From contig DJKT01000024.1 in NCBI GenBank assembly GCA_002436205.1, positions 1 through 54,863 of the forward strand: a stretch of 54,863 nt of DNA, written 5' to 3'. The notes beneath the pieces were generated by a model. It saw only the letters and a program-made list of their open reading frames with translations, did no database searches and was not told the DNA's origin. Positions 16,626 to 24,746 of the stretch are shown here, one piece after another. Position 1 is the first letter of the stretch. Each line of letters starts with the position of its first letter. This stretch comes from Candidatus Peribacter sp. UBA6535 (GTDB taxonomy: Bacteria; Patescibacteriota; Gracilibacteria; Peribacterales; Peribacteraceae). Both the position numbers and the translations under genes were made by a program.

Positions 16626-17789
16626 TTACTCTGTATTTCCTAGATCTTCTTTTGTGATTTTTGCTTTGGGTTCAACCAATTCCAAAAGTTGCTGTGCAAC
16701 CTCTTTAGGGTTTGCAACAAGCTCTTTGGTTTCTGCAGTACTCAGATTTAGGTTTCGAATCTTTGCCTTTTTAATCATGGCTTCTGCCATCAGTTCAGGA
16801 TTAGCACTTTGTGCTTTGTGCAGAGTTTCCAGCCCGTGATAAATCATCTGCAGTTCATGTGCGTTTCTTGTAGAAACATGAAAGTCGAATGCAGCAACTA
16901 AGTCGACAATGTTTTCACGCTCTTGTGGGTCGATACCTTCGGTAAATTCATACGACTCCATGCGCTTGAGGCTTGCAAGGATAGGCTCGAGTGCTTCTGG
17001 AGACACGACATAGAACGTAAACCCTTCTTCATAGAAAGAAACCTGTTTTAGCGATTGCACAGCATCAGTTGGGACTACTAAGAACACGGTAGAATAGATC
17101 TTTTGGTTGCCCTTAATCTTTGCTGCAGTTTTCTTCACAGATTCTTTCATGTAGTTTTGCAAGTCTTGTGAACGTGACACTTTTGCATCAAAGATAATAT
17201 ATTGTTCCAAGAAGCTAATCATAAAGTCAGGCTTGAGGCTTCCGCTGAATCCCTCAGGAAGATTGGTATTACTGTACGACGTAAATTCACAGTGCTCTTT
17301 TTTTGTGAGCCCACCAAGAAGAGCTACCACATCTTGCTCATGGTCATTCCACATCCGGTCACGATCTTCAATTAATTTTTGCTGGCGCTCTTCATCCTCT
17401 CTGCGAATACGTACCTTCTCATCTTCGAGTGTGCTCTTCGCTTCCTCAAGCTTTGTAGCCATATCCTCATGACGCTTTTGCTTTTGTTCATTCTCTGCCT
17501 CGAATTTTGTGACACGCATTGATAGCCCATCGCGCTCCTTTATCAGAGCTTTATGATCTGATTCTAGATTCTTCAGTTGAGCAAACATATTTTTCCCATT
17601 CGTTGATAATTCATTCTTTTCATCTTTGAGCTGTTCAAGCTGATTTTTAATTTCACCGATTTCCTGTATCCGGCGATCAAGTTCAGCTTTTAATCGAGGG
17701 TCACCATCAGTCTGAGATTTACGAAGCTGAAGCGCGATAAAGCCAATTCCTACTAATGCAATTCCTGTGAGTATGTAGAGGGGAGTCAT
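16626..17789 (-). CDS. RmuC-like protein (membrane anchor, coiled coil, nuclease-fold domain)
   Basis: 387 residues from ATG 17789. An N-terminal membrane helix (about 3-21) is followed by about 120 residues of coiled coil rich in Glu, Lys and Arg, then a globular domain with SLKPDFMISF, YIIFDAKVSRS and IKGNQKIYSTVFLVVPTDA. The Asp...Asp-Ala-Lys pattern fits a PD-(D/E)xK nuclease fold as in RmuC, which limits DNA inversion or recombination. Overall similarity to typical RmuC is moderate. I chose 17789 over 17843 because TACAAT lies eight bases upstream and the extra 18 residues add nothing hydrophobic. Confidence 0.7.
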   Translation of the reverse strand: MTPLYILTGIALVGIGFIALQLRKSQTDGDPRLKAELDRRIQEIGEIKNQLEQLKDEKNELSTNGKNMFAQLKNLESDHKALIKERDGLSMRVTKFEAENEQKQKRHEDMATKLEEAKSTLEDEKVRIRREDEERQQKLIEDRDRMWNDHEQDVVALLGGLTKKEHCEFTSYSNTNLPEGFSGSLKPDFMISFLEQYIIFDAKVSRSQDLQNYMKESVKKTAAKIKGNQKIYSTVFLVVPTDAVQSLKQVSFYEEGFTFYVVSPEALEPILASLKRMESYEFTEGIDPQERENIVDLVAAFDFHVSTRNAHELQMIYHGLETLHKAQSANPELMAEAMIKKAKIRNLNLSTAETKELVANPKEVAQQLLELVEPKAKITKEDLGNTE

Positions 17790-17885
17790 AGGAGCGCATT
17801 GTATCATGTGGTAGACACTCGTCCACCCAAATGCGATTGCCAAAAGCCTCAGAAGGCGTGATTTCAGTACTTCTTAGCTAAATAC

Positions 17886-17996
17886 TTGCATTGAATGTTT
17901 GTTTTACTATACTGCTACAGATCTCGCTGATTGGGTGGCTTAGAGACCCCCTTTCCGGCGCGGCAACGTTACTCTTATCTGTGTACACCCTCTACT
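17886..17996 (+). promoter_or_regulatory. rpsO promoter and structured leader
   Basis: TTGCAT (17886-17891), 16 bases, TATACT (17908-17913). The transcript would have a leader of about 77 bases, unusual here where most genes have none. ACAGAT (17917-17922) can pair with ATCTGT (17977-17982) to close a multi-helix structure. Ribosomal protein S15 is known to repress its own leader in several phyla, so autoregulation is plausible. Confidence 0.5.
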
Positions 17997-18266
17997 ATGT
18001 CCATCAAGCGAAAGTCCAAAAAAACTCTCATAACAAAGCATCAGACGCATAAGAAAGATACCGGTTCCCCGCAGGTGCAGGTTGCTATTCTCTCAAAAGA
18101 GATTGGCCTTCTTACCAAGCATCTTCAGGAGCACAAAGGTGATAACTCCGCTCGAAAAGGTCTTCTTGGCAAAGTTGCGCGTCGTCGCACGCTTCTCAAT
18201 TACCTCAAAATGCACAGTCCTGATTCGTATCAGAAGGTATTGGATGCCAATAAGTTGAAGAAATAA
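17997..18266 (+). CDS. rpsO: 30S ribosomal protein S15
   Basis: 89 residues, the standard length. Binds 16S rRNA helices 20-22 early in small-subunit assembly. Seen: TGSPQVQVAILSKEI, the loop LTKHLQEHKGDNSARKGL, and RRRTLLNYL, all family hallmarks. The start is ATG 17997, not the in-frame upstream GTG or ATG codons, because the S15 N-terminus begins at this point. The TrpR-like gene follows 15 bases downstream. Confidence 0.97.
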   Translation: MSIKRKSKKTLITKHQTHKKDTGSPQVQVAILSKEIGLLTKHLQEHKGDNSARKGLLGKVARRRTLLNYLKMHSPDSYQKVLDANKLKK

Positions 18267-18281
18267 GGTATACTTCCTAGT

Positions 18282-18563
18282 ATGCCAATTCCTCAAAAGA
18301 ATCTTAAGGATCTCTATCTGTTGTTTGCTTCTGTAAAGACAGAAAAAGACGCAAAGATGCTCCTCAAAGATATTCTGACACCACAAGAGCTTGCGTCAGT
18401 TTCTGAGCGTTGGCAGCTTGTTCAGGAGCTTGAAAAAGGCACTCCACAGAGAGATATCGCAAAGAAACTTGGTTTGAGTATCAGTAAAATCACCAGAGGA
18501 TCAAGAATGCTCCAGTACGGCAGTGGGGGATTTAAGCACTTTTTGAAGAAGCTCAAAAAATAG
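18282..18563 (+). CDS. TrpR/YerC-family helix-turn-helix regulator
   Basis: 93 residues, a full-length member of the TrpR-like YerC/YecD family. Seen: LFASVKTEKDAKMLLKDILTPQEL, shortened here, then SERWQLVQEL and the recognition region RDIAKKLGLSISKITRGSRML, in which the helix-turn-helix lies about residues 55-78. YerC-type proteins are not true tryptophan repressors; their ligand is uncertain. It is 15 bases after rpsO, probably on the same transcript. Whether it controls the promoter immediately downstream (18565) is a guess worth noting. Confidence 0.85.
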   Translation: MPIPQKNLKDLYLLFASVKTEKDAKMLLKDILTPQELASVSERWQLVQELEKGTPQRDIAKKLGLSISKITRGSRMLQYGSGGFKHFLKKLKK

Positions 18564-18564
18564 G

Positions 18565-18717
18565 TTGACTTGCCTTCCGTAATTATGTAATGTTGTACCG
18601 TTACATGAGTACGTTATTACTTATCAATAGGCTGAACTGGTGGAGCGCTAACATCTAGCGCTACCAAGTCGATCCTATTTATTTCCCCCTGACTTTGTAG
18701 CTGGGGGATTTTTGTAT
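18565..18717 (+). promoter_or_regulatory. Promoter and attenuator-like leader before the unknown gene/racemase operon
   Basis: TTGACT (18565-18570), 17 bases, TAATGT (18588-18593) form a good promoter. The leader then contains a hairpin built on AGCGCTA/TAGCGCT with further GGT/ACC pairs (18635-18668). An intrinsic terminator follows: TCCCCC (18684-18689), GGGGGA (18703-18708) and a run of five T, ending only four bases before the ATG. A terminator in that position should stop expression unless something overrides it. The layout fits an attenuator, riboswitch or protein-controlled leader of unknown type. Confidence 0.55.
18684..18713 (+). terminator. Intrinsic terminator abutting a start codon
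   Basis: Six-pair stem TCCCCC/GGGGGA, loop of 13, five T. The ATG of the next gene begins at 18718. Confidence 0.75.
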
Positions 18718-19608
18718 ATGTCTATTTCCACACTTCCATCGGCAAACCAGATACTTTCTATCTTTCGTTCTAAGGGAGTGGATAGTCGTATTGGTCCACT
18801 CAAACATGCTGATACTTCTCAGTCATCACTACTACAGTCTCTTGCACGAGAAATTTCTCAAGGAAGAGCGCAGTGCAATGAAGTACTGTTTACCACAGGA
18901 CTTGGATTATCCGATAGCCGGGAGGTTCCTTTGCGCCTTCCTGCAATACTCGTTCCCGCACTCTGTGCAATGGAAAGACAAAAGGAGCTTGGCTTTGATC
19001 CATCTCGCTACCTCGTCTACCAGGCAACAGATTTTATTGCTGACGCAAATGGTATCGATCACTCTCAAGCTTTGGAGGTCAGTAAACGTATGGAGCACTA
19101 TCTTCGAAGATATGTAAAAGAAGTGCATCCGAGTATCAAAGATCGAGTAGAGTTTCGTTTTGAACGGGATAAAGATCCGCAAGCGACCGAAGCTATAGAG
19201 CAGTTGATTGGTGAAATCTCTGATGAAGCATCTATAGCTATATTTGATCGTTTGACTGCAAATGAATCAGTGCATTCCAATCGCAATGGACAGGCTATGC
19301 GTTACGGCGCTGCGAATGTTTTGTATAACGGTGCAGATCCGGAGAGATATCCCTTTGCAGAGAGCAAAGCAGATGCACGCATCATCATTCCGATTGGAGG
19401 GCGAGCAGAGAAACCATTCTTTGCTCTTACGACAGCCGTCGCAAAGAAGAGGGGTGTAGACATAGTACCGATGGTTACACAGATAGGATCCAAGCCGACA
19501 TATCATCCTGTTTCAGATGGCAGAGCGGTGCAACAGGATTTTGATGCACTGGAAGCAGACGGTGCTCCAAAGGATGTCTTACAGAGAATTTCCCCCGTTG
19601 TCTTATGA
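18718..19608 (+). CDS. Unrecognised cytosolic protein, operon with an amino-acid racemase
   Basis: 296 residues with no membrane helix or signal peptide. I cannot assign a family. A central part (about 85-160) has RLPAILVPALCAMERQ, then YLVYQATDFIADANG and a basic helix SKRMEHYLRRYVKEVHP. The later part has IIIPIGGRAEKPFFAL and VDIVPMVTQIG. The alternating strand/helix pattern and the basic helix loosely recall class I aminoacyl-tRNA-synthetase-like folds such as cyclodipeptide synthases, but no signature supports that. It overlaps the racemase gene by four bases (ATGA), so they are probably co-translated and work on the same pathway. Confidence 0.7.
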   Translation: MSISTLPSANQILSIFRSKGVDSRIGPLKHADTSQSSLLQSLAREISQGRAQCNEVLFTTGLGLSDSREVPLRLPAILVPALCAMERQKELGFDPSRYLVYQATDFIADANGIDHSQALEVSKRMEHYLRRYVKEVHPSIKDRVEFRFERDKDPQATEAIEQLIGEISDEASIAIFDRLTANESVHSNRNGQAMRYGAANVLYNGADPERYPFAESKADARIIIPIGGRAEKPFFALTTAVAKKRGVDIVPMVTQIGSKPTYHPVSDGRAVQQDFDALEADGAPKDVLQRISPVVL

Positions 19609-20282
19609 AGACTATTGGTGTCCTTGGCGGCATGGGGCCTCATGCTTCAATCGATTTCTACCGCTTACTTATCGAAAAAAGCGGTGGTCAAACCAATGAA
19701 GGCTTTCCGCATATTTTATTGAGCAATTTGCCGGTTCCAGATTTCATCGAAGATCGTAGCCGTGAAGAAGAAGCTGTGCAGATGGTAGAAGAAGAAGCGA
19801 AGAGATTAGAGAAGGCAGGGGCTGATTTCTTGGTGATTACCTGCAATACCATGCATGTGCATTTAGATCGATTTAGGCAAGCTGTTTCTATTCCATTTAT
19901 TTCTATGATTGGTGCAGTGGTCGATCGTGTACAAGAGGATGGCATTGAGTGTGTAGGTTTGCTTGGATCACCCACAACTATTGCTTCAGATTTGTATCAA
20001 GAACCTCTGAAGCACTTTGGCATAAAAGTACTCATTCCGGACGAAGAAGATCAATCATTCATCACGCATACTATTTTTCGCATTATTGCTGGTAAGGCAG
20101 ATGAGCATGATAGATCTAAAGTTTGTACGATCATTGATCGATTGGGAGAGCATGGAGCACAGGGGGTCATTCTTGGTTGTACGGAGCTTCCGATGTGCTT
20201 TAGAGGAATCGAGGCATCCCTACCAATATTTCGTAGTACAGAGATACTTGCTAAAGAGGCAATACAGTCTGTATATGGCTAG
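19605..20282 (+). CDS. Aspartate/glutamate racemase family protein
   Basis: 225 residues, cofactor-independent amino-acid racemase fold. Seen: GVLGGMGPHASIDFY at the N-terminus, the first catalytic Cys region VITCNTMHVH (Cys near residue 84), and the second Cys in GVILGCTELPM (near 191). Both catalytic Cys are present, so it should be active. The length and GGMGP start match aspartate racemase/RacX-type enzymes rather than MurI. It may make D-amino acids for the wall or a peptide product with the upstream gene, to which it is coupled. Confidence 0.88.
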   Translation: MKTIGVLGGMGPHASIDFYRLLIEKSGGQTNEGFPHILLSNLPVPDFIEDRSREEEAVQMVEEEAKRLEKAGADFLVITCNTMHVHLDRFRQAVSIPFISMIGAVVDRVQEDGIECVGLLGSPTTIASDLYQEPLKHFGIKVLIPDEEDQSFITHTIFRIIAGKADEHDRSKVCTIIDRLGEHGAQGVILGCTELPMCFRGIEASLPIFRSTEILAKEAIQSVYG

Positions 20283-20327
20283 AATAAGCTTATTCGACTA
20301 TATTTTCTTTTTTAGCATCAAAAGGGG

Positions 20328-20479
20328 TGTATACTAGACTCAGATCTTTCCTTCTGACGCCTCCTTACCTTTGCTGGGTTTACGTAAGAATCCTCTGAAT
20401 CGAGGATTGCTATGTGAATCCACATCAGTGAAGAATAATGTTGGAGGAAAGAGATTTTATCTCTCTTTCTATTATTACT
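20328..20479 (+). promoter_or_regulatory. pnp promoter and hairpin-rich leader
   Basis: TGTATACT (20328-20335) is a good extended -10. The leader of about 138 bases holds three hairpins: AATCCTC/GAGGATT (20389-20408), ATGTG/CACAT (20412-20425), and AAAGAGAT/ATCTCTCTTT (20448-20468) just before the ATG. PNPase represses its own leader in proteobacteria, so a similar role is plausible. Confidence 0.5.
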
Positions 20480-22723
20480 ATGTTTGGAAAAAATAAGGGC
20501 TCATCAGCTATAGCCCAAAATAAGGAATACACCGTTGAAGTCGGTGGACAAAAGCTTACTTTTAAGACGGGTATGCTTGCTGCACAAGCAAATGCAACGG
20601 TTGTCGCCCAGATGGGTGATACGGTTTGTATGAGTAACTGCACAACCAGTCGTACAGCACGTGATGGTGTGACGTTTCTTCCTCTTCAGGTTGTGTACCA
20701 GGAGAAGTTTTACGCTGCCGGTAAAGTTGCAGGTTCTCGCTTCCGCAAGCGTGAAGGACGCCCTGCAGATCTGTTTGTTCTTGCCGCCCGTGTGATCGAC
20801 CGTGGTCTTCGTCCTATGTTTGCAAAGACTATCCATAACGATATTCAGGTGTTCTGTACTGTGCTTAGTTACGACTTTGTCAGCGAGCACGATATCGTTT
20901 CTGCAAATGCAGCAAGTCTTGCCGTTGCACTTTCTGACTGTCCTGCAGATGGTCCTGTTGGCACAGTGCGTGTGGGTATCCTTGATGGTGCACTTGTTCT
21001 TAATCCAAATCACGAAGACAGAGCAAGGTGTGAACTTGATATGGTTCTTACGGCCACGAAAGATCGTGTGATTATGATCGACGCTGCTGCAAATCAAGTT
21101 CCAGAAGAAAAGGTCTTGGAGGCTATTGCCTTTGGTCAGGAAGCAGCGCAAAAGATTGCAACTGCTTTTGCTGATATTCAAAAGGAAATCGGGTCAGAAA
21201 AATGGGAAGCACCAGCAGCGTTCGAGCATGAAGAGGCTCTTGCATTCCTTAAAGAGGGTGCACTCGAAGGCATCAACAATGCAATTTTAACTCCTATGGA
21301 TAAGCTTGCACGCCGTGGATACTTTAATGATCTTGCAGATGGTGCCGCTGCAAAGCTTGAGGAGAAGTATGGACCAGCAGATGACAATGAAGAACTCGCA
21401 GAGCTCTACAGTAACGCAGGTGACATGATGCATAAGGTGGTGACTGGTGAGGTTCGTCGCTTAGTTCTGGAAGAAGGAAAGCGTATGAGTGGGCGAACGG
21501 TCGACGAGATCCGCCCTGTTGGATGCATGGTAGATATTCTTCCTGCCCGTGTTCATGGCTCAGCTCTTTTCCAGAGAGGTGAAACGCAAGGTCTTACAAC
21601 CTGCACGCTCGGTTCTCCTGGAGACAAGCTTTTGACAGAAGGAATGATGGGAGAGAAAGAAGATCGATACTTCCATCACTACAACTTCCCACCGTTCTCT
21701 GTTGGAGAAACTAGCAACCGTCTCTTCACGGGTAACCGTGAAATTGGACACGGGTACTTGGCTCAAAAAGCGTTGGAGCCTGTACTTCCTACAGAAGAAG
21801 TTTTCCCATATACGATTCGAACAGTAACAGAGATCCTCGAAAGTAATGGTTCATCATCTATGGCTGCAACGTGTGGTTCTACACTTGCACTTATGGCTGC
21901 AGGAGTTCCAATTTCGTCACCTGTATCCGGTATTGCTATGGGTCTGATGTCAGATTCTTCTGGTAAGTTTGTTGTTCTCTCCGACCTTCAAGACGAAGAG
22001 GACTTCGGAGGTGATATGGACTTTAAAGTAACAGGAACAGCAGCAGGAGTTACAGCTATCCAAATGGATATCAAGGTAAAGGGACTTCCTGATGATGTGT
22101 TCTCTCAGGCGCTTGAGAAAGCCAAGATTGGTCGTGCATCTATCCTTAAGGATATGCTGGCTGCCATCCCTGAGGTACGTAAAGAGATGAGCGCATTTGC
22201 TCCACGCATCGAAACGATCAATATTGATCCTGATGATATCCGCCTCGTTATAGGTAAGGGTGGAGAAACTATCCAAGGAATCACCAAAGAGTTTGGTGTT
22301 GATATTGATATTGAAGATAGTGGAATGGTGTTTGTTACAGCTCCTGATGGAGAGTCTATGGCAGGTGCTTCTGCTCGTATCCAAAACATTGTGGCAAAGC
22401 CGAAAGTTGGTACGACCTACGACTGTAAGATCGTGCGTATCATCGATGGCGTTGGTGCAATTGCCGAGTTCCTTGGTGGTAAAGACGGTATGATTCATAT
22501 CTCAGAGCTCCAGTGGAGCCGAACAGAGAATGTGGAGGATATCGTAAAGGTAGGGGATGAAGTAAAGGCTCTTTGCGTTGAGTACAACGCAATGGATGGA
22601 AAGACGCGTCTCTCCCTTAAGCAATTACAAGACAAGCCAGAAGGTTACGTCGATCGACCACCTCGACCTCACGGTGGAGGAGATCGAAGAGGGCCTCCAC
22701 GAAAAGGGCCACCACGAAGGTAA
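20480..22723 (+). CDS. pnp: Polyribonucleotide nucleotidyltransferase (PNPase)
   Basis: Phosphorolytic 3'-5' exoribonuclease of RNA decay, 747 residues. Seen in order: first RNase PH domain (VGGQKLTFKTGMLAAQ; FRKREGRPAD), an all-helical linker, second RNase PH domain (RVHGSALFQRGETQ; GSPGDKLL; ESNGSSSMA; DLQDEEDFGGDMDFKV), a KH domain (IRLVIGKGGETIQGI), and an S1 domain (GTTYDCKIVRI; DGMIHISEL). The tail is rich in Arg, Gly and Pro. The start is ATG 20480; an in-frame ATG at 20438 would place the leader hairpin inside the coding region and adds residues not seen in the family. A terminator follows. Confidence 0.96.
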   Translation: MFGKNKGSSAIAQNKEYTVEVGGQKLTFKTGMLAAQANATVVAQMGDTVCMSNCTTSRTARDGVTFLPLQVVYQEKFYAAGKVAGSRFRKREGRPADLFVLAARVIDRGLRPMFAKTIHNDIQVFCTVLSYDFVSEHDIVSANAASLAVALSDCPADGPVGTVRVGILDGALVLNPNHEDRARCELDMVLTATKDRVIMIDAAANQVPEEKVLEAIAFGQEAAQKIATAFADIQKEIGSEKWEAPAAFEHEEALAFLKEGALEGINNAILTPMDKLARRGYFNDLADGAAAKLEEKYGPADDNEELAELYSNAGDMMHKVVTGEVRRLVLEEGKRMSGRTVDEIRPVGCMVDILPARVHGSALFQRGETQGLTTCTLGSPGDKLLTEGMMGEKEDRYFHHYNFPPFSVGETSNRLFTGNREIGHGYLAQKALEPVLPTEEVFPYTIRTVTEILESNGSSSMAATCGSTLALMAAGVPISSPVSGIAMGLMSDSSGKFVVLSDLQDEEDFGGDMDFKVTGTAAGVTAIQMDIKVKGLPDDVFSQALEKAKIGRASILKDMLAAIPEVRKEMSAFAPRIETINIDPDDIRLVIGKGGETIQGITKEFGVDIDIEDSGMVFVTAPDGESMAGASARIQNIVAKPKVGTTYDCKIVRIIDGVGAIAEFLGGKDGMIHISELQWSRTENVEDIVKVGDEVKALCVEYNAMDGKTRLSLKQLQDKPEGYVDRPPRPHGGGDRRGPPRKGPPRR

Positions 22724-22739
22724 GTCTCGATTGTAAAAG

Positions 22740-22763
22740 CGGCGTCTACAAGGCGCCGTTTTT
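22740..22763 (+). terminator. Intrinsic terminator after pnp
   Basis: CGGCG (22740-22744) pairs with CGCCG (22754-22758), then five T. It overlaps the end of the convergent potassium channel gene. Confidence 0.8.
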
Positions 22764-23640
22764 ATTGTATAGATTTCAGCAGTTTCAAGTGCATGCGCTC
22801 TTTCATCTGCAATATATCTTCGAATGCCTCGTGTGCTTCGTAGGGGCTACGCTCTTTCCAGAGCGGTGTTATATTTGTGACGATATGTACCAGCTCTTCT
22901 ACCTCTTTCATGACATCTGCATGAGAGAACCAGTCGATATCATGTGCGCCAAGGGAATCAAACATTTGGTTGACGCGGTGCAGTGTACGGTGCACGGCTT
23001 CTAAAAGAAGCTGCTCGCGTTTTTCGTCGATTGTATAGTGATGAATTTCGTTTTCGTAGAAGTCAGGGATTTCCTCAAAGAGTGTCTGGAGTTGCTGGAA
23101 TGCAATAATCATATTTTCCCAGTGTTCTGCGTCGAGCGCATTGTGTTTTTCTGCTTCACGAATAATATGATCGAAGTCCTTACGGGCAATGTACATCCCT
23201 TCACGGGTGTTATGGAAAACATCTTCAAAAGTTAGTCGATGCACCTCTGTTAGTGTCATTTCCTGTTGATGCGACACAAGCTTGGTGACGAATATGGCAA
23301 ACACTAGAAGAGCAGAAATACTCTGCATGCTTGCCAGTACCTTGGAAAATCCTACAGGGGTAATATCTCCGTATCCTGTAGAGGTTGCGGTAATGATGCT
23401 GTAGTAGAGTGCGTTGGCAAAACGCAATAGCGGGTCTGCTATATTGGCAAGACTTGTTGGAGCATGCTCTATTCCACCTCCCACATAACTTAGACCAAAG
23501 TAGGCAGCGGCAAACAGCACGGCCATTGCAGACCAAATAGTAAATAGTGTTGTGTACGTAAGTCCTGTAAGCATTTCAATAACGATGAATGCTCTTGGTG
23601 TTTTGCCTCTTTTGATTGTGGAAGGGTTGACGGGGGACAT
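22762..23640 (-). CDS. Two-helix potassium channel with cytoplasmic helical domain
   Basis: 292 residues. Membrane helix about 24-50, pore region with the selectivity filter TATSTGYGDITPVG (TGYGD), and a second helix about 108-128: the Ion_trans_2 pore module. The remaining 160 residues are soluble and helical, rich in Glu and His (EKHNALDAEHWENM; DIDWFSHADVMKEVEE). They are not an RCK domain, since no Rossmann GxGxxG is visible, so the gate sensor is unknown. Probable K+ flux control. Confidence 0.85.
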   Translation of the reverse strand: MSPVNPSTIKRGKTPRAFIVIEMLTGLTYTTLFTIWSAMAVLFAAAYFGLSYVGGGIEHAPTSLANIADPLLRFANALYYSIITATSTGYGDITPVGFSKVLASMQSISALLVFAIFVTKLVSHQQEMTLTEVHRLTFEDVFHNTREGMYIARKDFDHIIREAEKHNALDAEHWENMIIAFQQLQTLFEEIPDFYENEIHHYTIDEKREQLLLEAVHRTLHRVNQMFDSLGAHDIDWFSHADVMKEVEELVHIVTNITPLWKERSPYEAHEAFEDILQMKERMHLKLLKSIQ

Positions 23641-23646
23641 TATAGC

Positions 23647-23898
23647 TTAAGCAAATGATTCTTTTTTAAATGAGTTCCTTCCTGTGGCTACCATCTGTAC
23701 TCCTTTTCCAACAAGGAATAGACCTCCAACAAGGAAAGCAGTATTGATGATAGTACCGACAATTGAAGGGGCAACAGCACCAAGTTTCGATGCCTCGGCT
23801 AGTGCACCTGGAACGGGGATAGACGACTTTAAAGTGTTAAGCTGTCCAGCTGTAGACATGCCTTCGGTACCGGTGGCTAGTGTTTCTATTTTATTCAT
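23647..23898 (-). CDS. Small single-helix membrane protein
   Basis: 83 residues from ATG 23898, unrecognised. A polar Thr/Gly/Ser-rich start (MNKIETLATGTEGMSTAGQ) is followed by a hydrophobic stretch about residues 42-64 (APSIVGTIINTAFLVGG) and a short basic tail. TACAAT lies seven bases before this ATG, and another ATG seven codons upstream overlaps that promoter. It lies six bases after the channel start on the same strand, so it may be expressed with it. Confidence 0.6.
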   Translation of the reverse strand: MNKIETLATGTEGMSTAGQLNTLKSSIPVPGALAEASKLGAVAPSIVGTIINTAFLVGGLFLVGKGVQMVATGRNSFKKESFA

Positions 23899-23959
23899 AT
23901 TTACTATTGTATTATACAATATAATGAGAAATAGGGCAATTGCTCAAATATCTCTCTAC

Positions 23960-24088
23960 TTAGCTATTTTCTCCACTCAAAGCCTTGAACATACGCTTGC
24001 CTACGGCATATGTTACGAGGCCAATAACCCCCAAGCCAATAAGCTCAGGGCCGGTAAATCCGAGTGCAAGTGGCTCTCCTTCGACCAT
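23960..24088 (-). CDS. 42-residue single-helix membrane protein
   Basis: Short gene: MVEGEPLALGF, then the hydrophobic PELIGLGVIGLVTYAVG and a basic end KRMFKALSG. One helix flanked by acidic N- and basic C-terminal ends. Its ATG overlaps the stop of the gene at 24088-24474 (TAATG), the usual coupling arrangement, which is the main reason to believe it. Function unknown. Confidence 0.6.
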   Translation of the reverse strand: MVEGEPLALGFTGPELIGLGVIGLVTYAVGKRMFKALSGENS

Positions 24089-24474
24089 TATGCAGCAGTA
24101 TGGTATGCCTCTCCATGCCTAACTCCTGCCAAGAAGTCCATTCCATCAGAAGCTGCATCGAGTGGCGCATTGACCACTCCGCCGATTGCTCGTCCGAAAT
24201 GTCCTTTAAATACGCTGGCTACACTAGCAATGTTTTCACCTGTTTTTCCTCCGAATCCGAATACTCCTTCGTAATTTCCTACTCCATTTTTTGTCGAACC
24301 ATCAGCAGCACCCAAAACTCCACGAATAGCAGGATCTAATCCAAATCCAGAAGTAACAACGTGCCCAGCTCCTGCTAATGCTTCTCCGGGATTCTTCCAG
24401 TTATAGTCAGACGCTGTACCGGCAAAGCGGTCTAGGTGTCCTTTGTAACGACGGAGGAGTCGTACTTCTTTCAC
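24088..24474 (-). CDS. Gly/Ala-rich small protein, unknown function
   Basis: 128 residues starting at GTG 24474, with TATAAT ending six bases upstream. A basic N-terminus (MKEVRLLRRYKGHLDRF) is followed by a Gly/Ala/Val-rich middle (GEALAGAGHVVTSGFG; GVLGAADGSTKNGVG; GKTGENIASVASVFKGHFG) that could form amphipathic or membrane-active helices. No export signal is evident. It heads a pair with the 42-residue protein. It recalls bacteriocin-like or pore-like sequences only in composition; I would not assign a function. Confidence 0.6.
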   Translation of the reverse strand: MKEVRLLRRYKGHLDRFAGTASDYNWKNPGEALAGAGHVVTSGFGLDPAIRGVLGAADGSTKNGVGNYEGVFGFGGKTGENIASVASVFKGHFGRAIGGVVNAPLDAASDGMDFLAGVRHGEAYHTAA

Positions 24475-24524
24475 ACGTCTATTATACTCAAATCGAATAT
24501 TTTGTCTCGTTTATTTCACAATAA

Positions 24525-24628
24525 CTTGCAATAGCCCAATCTGCCCTGTAATCTTTGCCGGCTTCAATTTTTTGCAAGCAATCGCTCTTTTCATCATTTG
24601 AAACCGCCCTCTACCGGCGGTTTTTTTT
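24525..24628 (+). ncRNA. Candidate small RNA ending in an intrinsic terminator
   Basis: A good terminator, ACCGCC-CTCTACC-GGCGGT with eight T (24603-24628), points along the plus strand, although no plus-strand gene precedes it. Upstream CTTGCAA (24525-24531) pairs with TTGCAAG (24572-24578). Together these could form a roughly 100-base RNA between the divergent genes at 24474 and 24747. No convincing promoter is seen, and a TATACT at 24484-24489 is only a weak candidate. Confidence 0.3.
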
Positions 24629-24630
24629 GA

Positions 24631-24695
24631 ACATGAGGGACAAAAAGCTCCCTTTTCCCTTTCAGCGGAGTCACTCCAGCGAAGCAAAGCTCCGC
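24631..24695. repeat. Dispersed intergenic repeat (CATGAGGGACAAA type) and a hairpin
   Basis: CATGAGGGACAAA and then GCTCCCTTTTCCCT occur here and again around 48411-48455. A hairpin AGCGGAG/CTCCGCT follows. This lies just upstream of valS. Confidence 0.45.
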
Positions 24696-24746
24696 TTCGT
24701 GACATTTTTGTTATATGGGTGGCAGTTTTTCTGTAGAATCTAGCTA

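Noticed and set aside
18718..19608. Firm assignment as a cyclodipeptide synthase
   Set aside because: Only a loose resemblance in helix and strand order; the usual N-terminal Gly-Ser region is not seen.
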